Assembly (NCBI GenBank): GCA_032560695.1
Contig: JAWGHR010000024.1
Coordinates: 1 to 5,993 of the forward strand
Source of the DNA: Peptoniphilus_A harei_B
GTDB lineage: Bacteria > Bacillota > Clostridia > Tissierellales > Peptoniphilaceae
Length of the DNA: 5,993 nt
Direction: 5' to 3'
In this document: piece after piece, positions 1 through 5,100 of the stretch
Numbering within the stretch: position 1 is the first letter of the stretch
Layout of the letters: each line of letters opens with the position of its first letter
Translations under genes and position numbers: made by a program
The notes under the pieces: model-generated
Told to the model about the DNA's origin: nothing
The model's database searches: none
Seen by the model: the letters and a program-made list of their open reading frames with translations, nothing else

Positions 1-542
1 TAAAAATCATAACCCCAAACATAATCTAAAATTCGCTCTCTTAGTAGATTTATATTTTGGTTTTCTAAAAGCATTTCCAATATAGCAAACTCTTTTAAGT
101 TAAGGTCTAGATCTATTCCATCTATTGAAGCTTGTTTTGAAATGAGATCTAAAGATAAATTTTCAAAAGTCAGTTCGTCAACCTTTTTTATTTTTCTGCT
201 AAATACATTGTCTATTCTCGCCTTCAAAACAGGGAGAGAAAAAGGTTTTGTAATATAATCATCTGCTCCTTGAGAAAGACATTTGATAACATACGCATCT
301 TCGTCTTTTACAGTAAGCATTATTACAGGAATGTCAGAAAATCCTCTCAGCCACTTTAAAAAATTAAAGCCTGATCCATCTGGGAGATTAGCATCAAGAA
401 GAATTAAATCAAAATCATTAAAATTAAGATTCTCTGTCTGAGAAAGATTGTTATAAATAATAGTTTCAATATTATGCTTGTTTAAGTAAGTTTTAACAGC
501 AAAAGCAATTGTGCTGTCATCTTCAATCATTAATATTTTCAA
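1..542 (-). CDS. OmpR/PhoB-family response regulator, 3' end cut off by window edge
   Basis: Two-component response regulator: a sensor kinase phosphorylates the receiver domain, which then controls DNA binding by a winged-helix domain in the cytoplasm. The 180 visible residues show a full receiver domain (about 1-118). It has the acidic pair D8/D9, the phospho-acceptor D50 in LILLDANLPDGSGF, the switch residue T77 in VIMLTVKD and the conserved lysine K99 in GADDYITKPF. The OmpR-type winged helix begins near 122 and reaches LRERILDYVWGYDF at the edge; the family is usually about 225-235 residues, so some 45-55 are missing. I chose the TTG start at 542-540 because it gives the canonical LKILMIEDD first strand and has GGAG (553-550) seven bases upstream; the next ATG (530-528) would remove that strand. 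The gene overlaps the preceding XRE gene by 20 bases, suggesting translational coupling. The KPFSLPVLKARI stretch recalls VncR/BceR-like regulators, but the target is unknown. The partner kinase should lie beyond the left edge. Confidence 0.93.
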   Translation of the reverse strand, partial: MKILMIEDDSTIAFAVKTYLNKHNIETIIYNNLSQTENLNFNDFDLILLDANLPDGSGFNFLKWLRGFSDIPVIMLTVKDEDAYVIKCLSQGADDYITKPFSLPVLKARIDNVFSRKIKKVDELTFENLSLDLISKQASIDGIDLDLNLKEFAILEMLLENQNINLLRERILDYVWGYDF

Positions 543-738
543 TTCTATACTCCAGTACTTCTGAGATATCACATTTAAAGTAACTACAAATTCTGCCAAG
601 TATTTCCATACTCACATTCTCATCTCGTCCCATTTTAGCTATGGTATGAGGGGTTGTATTTATAGCTTTTTGTAAGTCTAATTTATTCATCTTTTCATCT
701 ATTAATTTTTTCCATAATTTATCATAGGAAAATCCCAT
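523..738 (-). CDS. Small XRE-family regulator (HTH_26 type)
   Basis: A 71-residue Cro/CI-type helix-turn-helix protein, probably a DNA-binding repressor or modulator in the cytoplasm. The pattern MGFSYDKLWKKLIDEKMNK, then DLQKAINTTPHTIAKMGRDE, then VSMEILGRICSYFKCDISEVLEY matches the HTH_26 (YozG-like) family. In that family an N-terminal SYDKLWKLLID-like helix precedes the HTH and the sequence ends near CDIxDVxE. The HTH covers about residues 19-40 and there is no effector domain. The start at 738 is preferred over an in-frame ATG at 750, because GAGGTGG (748-742) sits a few bases before it and the family begins at this methionine; the longer form would add only MRWV. The gene is first in a minus-strand operon with the response regulator, whose TTG start lies inside its last codons. 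An extended -10 promoter lies about 47 bases upstream. Target genes cannot be read from the sequence; autoregulation or control of the neighbouring two-component system is inference. Confidence 0.87.
   Translation of the reverse strand: MGFSYDKLWKKLIDEKMNKLDLQKAINTTPHTIAKMGRDENVSMEILGRICSYFKCDISEVLEYRIENIND
550..553 (-). promoter_or_regulatory. Ribosome binding site of the response regulator, inside the XRE gene
   Basis: GGAG on the minus strand, seven bases before the TTG codon at 542-540. It lies within the coding sequence of the upstream XRE gene, so ribosomes finishing the first gene would be positioned to start the second. Confidence 0.6.
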
Positions 739-741
739 AAC

Positions 742-748
742 CCACCTC
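742..748 (-). promoter_or_regulatory. Ribosome binding site deciding the XRE gene start
   Basis: On the minus strand GAGGTGG lies just before the ATG at 738-736. It overlaps the alternative ATG at 750-748, which has no comparable site of its own, so the downstream ATG is the better start. Confidence 0.6.
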
Positions 749-784
749 ATATTAATCTTCTACTTTGTGCAGTATTTCTATAAT

Positions 785-793
785 ATTATACCA
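785..793 (-). promoter_or_regulatory. Extended -10 promoter for the XRE/response-regulator operon
   Basis: The minus strand reads TGGTATAAT: a perfect TATAAT (790-785) with the TGn extension (793-791). No good TTGACA-like hexamer is present 16-18 bases upstream, which is tolerable for an extended -10 promoter. Transcription would start near 778, giving a leader of roughly 40 bases before the ATG at 738. Confidence 0.6.
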
Positions 794-917
794 TGTTTAT
801 AAGTAAATTAATCTAAGTACATTAAATAAGTCGATTCTTATAATACATTATATTCTACGGTACTGGGACTGGGACGGGACTAAAAATCTGAAAACGTCCT
901 ATAATTAGGTGGATTTG

Positions 918-1007
918 GTGGTATTAGAAAAAATAGGACCTAGTATTTTGAATGGTTTGAGATATATCGTACGTTTGGAAAAGAAGAATGGGAATAAAAG
1001 ATTATAA
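918..1007 (+). CDS. Possible 29-residue small protein or gene remnant
   Basis: An open frame from GTG at 918 to TAA at 1005 reads VVLEKIGPSILNGL, then RYIVRLEKKNGNKRL. An AGGTGG motif (907-912) lies five bases before the GTG; TTG at 915 and GTG at 909 are alternative starts in the same frame. A rho-independent terminator begins 68 bases after the stop codon. I do not recognise the peptide. A basic, lysine-rich tail like this could be the end of a decayed longer gene as easily as a genuine small protein. No upstream coding similarity is visible because a TAG at 906-908 closes the frame. Low confidence. Confidence 0.2.
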   Translation: MVLEKIGPSILNGLRYIVRLEKKNGNKRL

Positions 1008-1046
1008 CTTATAAATAGCTTAAATAAGCCAATCTAAAATCTAAGT

Positions 1047-1066
1047 GTAACAATATCGTAACAATA
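1047..1066 (+). repeat. Direct repeat GTAACAATA x2, 11-base period
   Basis: GTAACAATA occurs at 1047-1055 and again at 1058-1066, separated by TC. The 11-base period is about one helical turn, so a protein could contact both copies on one DNA face. It sits just before the terminator at 1075. Confidence 0.5.
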
Positions 1067-1074
1067 ATAATTAC

Positions 1075-1101
1075 AGCACCTTAATTCAAAAGGTGCTTTT
1101 T
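1075..1101 (+). terminator. Rho-independent terminator
   Basis: A perfect 8-bp stem, AGCACCTT (1075-1082) and AAGGTGCT (1090-1097), with a 7-base loop and followed by TTTT. The minus strand has no T-run after the stem, so it acts rightward. No certain gene ends here; only the doubtful short ORF at 918-1007 lies upstream on this strand. Confidence 0.75.
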
Positions 1102-1259
1102 AAATACTCCAATGTTTTCTTTCACTTGTACGAATGATTTAGTCGTTGAGGCATAGGTTTACTACGCCTCACGCCTAAACATTACACTTCGCGAAATAAT
1201 TCCGTTTTATCTCCCAAATTATTCAGCGTGTTTGAAAAAAATATAGTAGAAATTTTAAA
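1102..1259. other. Non-coding interval with a strong hairpin
   Basis: No gene with a start codon and ribosome binding site is seen on either strand. The stretch around 1140-1200 is richer in G and C than its surroundings and contains the hairpin at 1147-1171. It may be part of a dispersed intergenic repeat or a mobile-element remnant; nothing decides between these. Confidence 0.4.
1147..1171. repeat. Inverted repeat / hairpin with pseudoknot potential
   Basis: TGAGGCATAG (1147-1156) and CTACGCCTCA (1162-1171) can form a 10-bp stem with loop GTTTA. The one irregular pair is A-C in plus-strand RNA but a G-U wobble in minus-strand RNA, so the minus strand folds better. The loop GTTTA is complementary to TAAAC at 1176-1180, just beyond the stem. 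There is no T-run, so this is not an intrinsic terminator. Confidence 0.55.
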
Positions 1260-1303
1260 AACTCACAAAATATACAAGAATGTTATTATTTGTGGGTTTT
1301 TTT
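1260..1303 (+). terminator. Rho-independent terminator
   Basis: AACTCACAAA (1260-1269) pairs with TTTGTGGGTT (1289-1298), one T-G wobble, with a 19-base loop and a run of seven T (1297-1303). The reverse direction has a mismatch in the stem but also T-rich flanking sequence, so weak leftward termination is possible. No intact gene ends just upstream on the plus strand. Confidence 0.6.
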
Positions 1304-1314
1304 GATTGGAGATA

Positions 1315-1385
1315 AAATCAGAAGTCGACATTTGTCGATAGTTGCTTTTCACAAAAACAGAAATGTTGTAGTGGATTTCTGATTT
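1315..1385. repeat. Inverted repeat AAATCAGAA/TTCTGATTT enclosing a short palindrome
   Basis: AAATCAGAA (1315-1323) and TTCTGATTT (1377-1385) are perfect 9-base inverted copies, extendable by three more pairs inward with one wobble. Inside lies TCGACA-TT-TGTCGA (1325-1338). It sits just before the truncated XRE gene, so it may be a leftover operator or a structured RNA. Confidence 0.45.
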
Positions 1386-1396
1386 ATCAAAAGTGG

Positions 1397-1558
1397 AATA
1401 AGATAATAGAACTTGCATATAGAGTATATGTTTCAAGACAAACTATTTCAAATTGGGAAAATAACAAAAATTATCCTGATATAAATGGTAATACATTACT
1501 AAGTGAAGTTTTTGAAATATCCATTGATAATTTAATTAAAGGAGATCTTGAAAAATGA
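1397..1558 (+). pseudogene. Truncated XRE-family HTH regulator (3' half only)
   Basis: The frame reading ELAYRVYVSRQTISNWENNK, then NYPDINGNTLLSEVFEIS and IDNLIKGDLEK, is the typical HTH_3 core and tail of a common Firmicute XRE regulator. SRQTISNWENNKNYPD is the recognition-helix segment. The normal beginning (helix 1 with LRKExxLSQE) is absent: upstream of residue ELA the frame reads unrelated KCCSGFLIYQKWNKII, with no start codon or ribosome binding site. About 17 N-terminal residues are therefore lost. The frame ends at TGA (1556-1558), where members of this family often continue with KMKKEI. One extra A in the A-run at 1551-1555 would join it to the next frame (MKKEIYRKNLTLSGIFLKA, 1555-1614), so a one-base deletion is possible. 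A 4-base overlap with a separate, now broken, downstream gene is the alternative. Either way it is unlikely to make a working regulator. Confidence 0.8.
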
Positions 1559-1575
1559 AAAAGGAAATTTACAGA

Positions 1576-1604
1576 AAAAATCTCACACTCTCGGGGATTT
1601 TTTT
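1576..1604 (+). terminator. Possible intrinsic terminator after the HTH pseudogene
   Basis: AAAAATCTC (1576-1584) can pair with GGGATTTTT (1594-1602), one T-G wobble, with a 9-base loop and seven T at 1598-1604. Five of the pairs are A-T and much of the T-run is used in the stem, so strength is uncertain. Confidence 0.45.
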
Positions 1605-1751
1605 AAAAGCTTAACCCCCTATCTTTATAAACATCCATAATTATCAAGGTTTATTAGATCAATCTCTTCTTAATAATATCTATGTAAAAATTACTTCATC
1701 CAATAAACATCAATTATTATCATCACATTATAAATAGATATTCCGTAAACA

Positions 1752-1780
1752 TTTCAATTTTCAAGCAAATGCGATATAAT
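1752..1780 (+). promoter_or_regulatory. Candidate promoter for the surface-protein gene
   Basis: A perfect TATAAT at 1775-1780 lies 17 bases after a poor -35 hexamer TTTCAA (1752-1757). The predicted start near 1787 leaves a leader of about 340 bases before the ATG at 2128, including the decayed signal-peptide copy. In AT-rich DNA a TATAAT can occur by chance. Confidence 0.4.
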
Positions 1781-1896
1781 TAAGTATAGGGATTTTATCT
1801 GAATGATAACGATTTTATATAAGAGTTAATTTTTACAAATTCACTCAATATAAAATTAGGGCTCATCTGCTATTCCCTAGATAGTTAATTGCTTTT

Positions 1897-1936
1897 TAGT
1901 TATTATGTTAAATGAAAATTATTTTAACAATAACTA
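1897..1936. repeat. 14-bp inverted repeat in the leader
   Basis: TAGTTATT (1897-1904) and GTTAAA (1907-1912) pair with TTTAAC (1923-1928) and AATAACTA (1929-1936). The stem is broken only by a 2-base AT bulge, and the loop is 10 bases. No T-run follows, so it is not a terminator; an operator or RNA hairpin is possible. It lies directly before the weak promoter hexamer TTGATT (1937). Confidence 0.55.
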
Positions 1937-1967
1937 TTGATTCTAGCTGGTAGATCATGTTTTAAAT
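1937..1967 (+). promoter_or_regulatory. Weak alternative promoter
   Basis: TTGATT (1937-1942) is followed after 18-19 bases by TTTAAA/TTAAAT (1961-1967), each 4 of 6 matches, preceded by TG (1959-1960). If used, the inverted repeat at 1897-1936 would abut the -35 element, a natural place for a regulator. Weak evidence. Confidence 0.22.
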
Positions 1968-1990
1968 ACCCATGTTATGCCATGTTAGAC

Positions 1991-2107
1991 TTTGAAAGAA
2001 AGGAGGAAATATGAAATAGAAACACAAGCACTTTTGAAAAATTTTGTTGTTAGCATTATTAGCTGTCGCTTTTATTGTTTTTTCTGGTATAAAGCGCTAA
2101 CATACTA
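1991..2107 (+). pseudogene. Decayed tandem copy of the surface-protein start region (RBS, ATG, signal peptide)
   Basis: This 117-base stretch aligns end to end with 2108-2232. I count eight substitutions and one 8-base gap (CAATCTAT missing). The copy keeps a perfect AAGGAGG (1999-2006) and an ATG (2011-2013) with the same spacing as the real gene, but codon 3 is TAG (2017-2019). A second stop (TGA) replaces glycine 9, and the 8-base loss removes the end of the signal peptide. It can therefore make only Met-Lys, not an exported protein. A 41-base segment (2055-2095 and 2172-2212) is identical in both copies. The simplest origin is tandem duplication of the gene's 5' end followed by decay. Since the copy sits in the leader of the intact gene, its ribosome site may still load ribosomes and influence translation downstream; that is inference. 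Confidence 0.85.
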
Positions 2108-2115
2108 TTTGAAAA

Positions 2116-2123
2116 AAAGGAGG
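2116..2123 (+). promoter_or_regulatory. Ribosome binding site of the surface-protein gene
   Basis: AAAGGAGG, a near-perfect anti-16S match, lies four bases before the ATG at 2128. The same site and spacing occur in the decayed upstream copy (1999-2006 before the ATG at 2011). Confidence 0.8.
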
Positions 2124-2127
2124 AAAT

Positions 2128-5100
2128 ATGAAAGAAAAACACAAGCACTTTGGAATTATTTTGTTGTCAGTATTATTAGCTGTCGCTTTTATTGTTTTTT
2201 CTGGTATAAAGCCAATCTATGCTAACATACTAAGTCCAAAGCAAGGAATCAATGAATATCATTTCTATAATGATACAATAGAAAATAAAGATTCAGCTAA
2301 AGAAATACAAAAACAAATAATTCTTAATGGAAATGAAATTTCTGATCCTGGCCATGTATTTAAAGACAAAGATAAAGTCTTTTTAAAATGGCAAGATGAA
2401 GATGAAAATGAAATTAAATTTGATACGCCAATAGAGATTAAAGGTAACGACAAAAAAATAATTAATGTTTACCCAGTTTTCAAAGATCAAGTAGTAATAA
2501 CCTACTATATAGTTGGCGATAAAAATGATAGAGTTTATATGACTGACACCATCAGTGATGCTGATTCTTATAAACTACCAGAAGATCCTACAATTTATGA
2601 TGCTAATAAATACTTCGTAAATTGGTCAACATCAAAAGATGGAAAATCTGGTATTTATGATGAGGAGTCATTGAAAAAAGATATTGCAGCAGGAAAAACT
2701 GACATTAAACTCTATGCAATTACAGATTCTAAATACAAGGCAACATTTATAACAGGAGACGACGCAAGCTACCAAGACCAAATATTTGCAAAAGATGATG
2801 GCAAGCTTGAGAAATTGCCAGAAAATCCTACAAGAGAAGGCTATGAATTTAGCCATTGGTCTTTGAAAAAAGATGGAGATCCTGTTGACCTTAATACTTT
2901 AGAATTAAACGAAGACATCACTGTGTATGCTGTATGGAAACCAGTTGTAGTTGACTATAAATTTAAGGTTATGACCCAAAATATTGACGATGACGGATAC
3001 ACCTTCCTTGGAATAATATCAGCAAGAGGACTTAATGGGCAAAAAACAAGCCTACCATTTAAAGGAAGTGAAAATCAAGATCCTAAGGTAGCCCCAACTG
3101 GTCCAATAGTTGAAGATATTAGTAAGCTATCAAAAAAAGATGGCCGCTTTAGCAATGGCTACAATAGTAAAGACGAAAACGGACAAATGGATCACACCTA
3201 TACTAATCCTCAAACCCTAGATTATTTAGGTTTCCATTTAAACGAAGAAAAAACAAAAAAAGCTTTTGAAACAATAGAAGCTGATGGCAGTACAGTTGTA
3301 CCTGTCTATATGGATAGAAATGTTCATACTATATGGGTCTATAAAAATGCGAATAAAATTGATTATTATCAACCTAATTGGGTCAATGCCAAAGATGATA
3401 ATGGAAATATTCAAGTAGATTTGCGTTACGGTCAAAGTTCTGAAGATTGGTTTGTTAAGCTAAATCAAGATTATATTTACTACAGGGATAAAAGCATAGA
3501 ATCTTTCTATACTAGAGCACCAGCAATGGGTGATGAAGATATTTATATGTATAGAGTTTATGCTAAGGGTACAAAATACCAACTCCGCTTTGTTGAATGG
3601 GATCCAAGTAAATTTAATGCACAAATAAATAGCGGATCACTCGATCAATTAAAAGCTACTCTTGGAACTATGAAAGAAATTGGTAAAAGAATAAGCTTCC
3701 AAAACTCTGAGTGGTACTATCATTATAACGGAGGCAAGTCTAGAGTCCATGAGCCATACCAAGGAATGAGGCAACTAAATCCAACATTTTCTTGGGTAGA
3801 TGAAACTGACCATGTAGATGACATAGAAGGATTTGAGCCTAAAACTGGAGATATGTCTCGTGATGGCTTGCAATCAATAAATGTAAACAATCCAGCCTTT
3901 AGAGATTATATGTTTGCTGCAGGAAAAGATGTAAGAAATTATCAAAACTACACAGGAACACCATATATAGAAGATGGCTCTTATGTAGGTTTCTTATTCT
4001 ACGAACGCAAAACTTATAAAATAAATTATTACTCTGGAAGTAAAAAATTAGATTCAAAACCATACAAATATGAAGCTGATACAAGCGATTTTGGACTTGA
4101 TTATGTAAAAGGAGAAACTACAAATTCTAAAGGTCAAGTATTCCAAGGTTGGTATGATGACTCAGAATTTAACGTAGAACACAAACATGAAGCTGGAGCA
4201 AAAATGCCTGCTCATAACATTACAGTCTACGCAAAATGGGATTCTCGTAAATATGAAGTAACCTTCCACACCAACCAAGATGACTATAAAAAAGATATAG
4301 AAAAAATAAGTGAAATTCCTGAAGATGACACTCTTTATGATGGAAAATATAAAGATGAAAAAGTCAGCGAAGAGAATTTCCCTAAACCAATTCAACCAAA
4401 AGACGCAACAGATTTTTTAGGTTGGTTTGAGAAAAATAAAAATGGTAGATTTGTAAAAGCAAATCTTCACAAACAAATTAAAAATAATGATACTCACTTA
4501 TATGCTAAGTGGAAATATGCTTATTTAGAATTAAAATACGATTTGAACTTAAAAGAATCTGACAATGTTGAAGGAACTGCTCCAACAGATTCAAGCTCTT
4601 ATATCACTGATGCCAAAGCACTAGTAAAAGATGTGGGAGATGTTAAAGTAAATGGTGGCAAAAAAGTTTTCGTAGGTTGGAGTGAAACGCCAGATGGTTC
4701 TAGCGGACTAATTAAACCAAGCGAAACTGTCCTAATGGATAAAAATAAAACTCTTTATGCTCAATGGAAAGAAATAAAAGATTCATCACTTACAAAGGTA
4801 ACATATGATCCAAACGGTGGTAAAGGTAGTCAATATACAGTTAATGAAATAATTGTAGAAGACTTCCATAAAGTCCTAGACAATGATAAAGACGAAAATC
4901 TTAAATACAGCCGTGAAGGATATGCCTTTAAAGGTTGGAGTAGAGATAAAGCTGCAACAAAAGCTGAATTCCAAGCAGACGAAGAGGTCAATGTCAACAA
5001 ATTAGAAGAAGATAAAAATAATTATATCTATGCTATCTGGGCTCCTATCATCAATTACACAACTGATGGCAATGGACAAGTTAAGGAAGACAAAAACTTT

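Larger units (their letters stand above)
794..1074. other. Gene-poor interval with short repeats
   Basis: No convincing gene. It holds three GGGAC units (865-869, 871-875, 876-880), an inverted pair GTCCTAT (896-902) and ATAGGAC (933-939), a possible tiny plus-strand ORF (918-1007), and a direct repeat GTAACAATA (1047-1055 and 1058-1066). The plus-strand terminator that follows implies that something is, or once was, transcribed rightward through here. Confidence 0.5.
1605..1990. other. AT-rich non-coding region upstream of the surface-protein gene
   Basis: No open frame with a credible start is seen on either strand. It holds a candidate promoter (TATAAT at 1775-1780), a weaker one (TTGATT at 1937-1942), and a 14-bp inverted repeat (1897-1936). 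Transcription from the first promoter would give a leader of about 340 bases. A long-range pair TAGGGA (about 1787) and TCCCTA (about 1874) might fold the leader, but it is only six bases. Confidence 0.5.
1991..2232 (+). repeat. Tandem duplication, units 1991-2107 and 2108-2232
   Basis: Two head-to-tail units both begin TTTGAAA and end GCTAACATACTA. Unit 2 carries the functional start of the surface-protein gene. They differ by eight substitutions and one 8-base gap, with 41 identical bases near the 3' end, enough for slippage or recombination to delete one unit. Confidence 0.9.

Noticed and set aside
1186..1257. Minus-strand open stretch ending NTLNNLGDKTELFREV and a stop near 1186
   Set aside because: No start codon, no ribosome binding site and no recognisable domain; upstream it runs into a T-rich stretch and the terminator hairpin. 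It might be a fragment of an old gene, but this cannot be supported.
1325..1338. TTTGTCGA motif resembling a Spo0A-type box
   Set aside because: A single imperfect match, better explained as half of a short palindrome, and nothing else points to a sporulating host.
1047..1400. CRISPR array or other spaced repeats
   Set aside because: Only pairs of short repeats are present, with no regularly spaced array of 20-40 base units.
1785..1880. Riboswitch or T-box in the leader
   Set aside because: Only a six-base long-range match (TAGGGA with TCCCTA) is seen. None of the conserved motifs of T-box or common riboswitch classes could be recognised, and a surface adhesin is not a usual target.
1992..2225. 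Plus-strand 77-residue open frame across the tandem duplication, with an internal repeat (VVSIISCRFYCFFWYKA twice)
   Set aside because: It is an out-of-frame reading of the duplicated signal-peptide region. Its protein repeat only mirrors the DNA repeat, and it lacks its own ribosome binding site.
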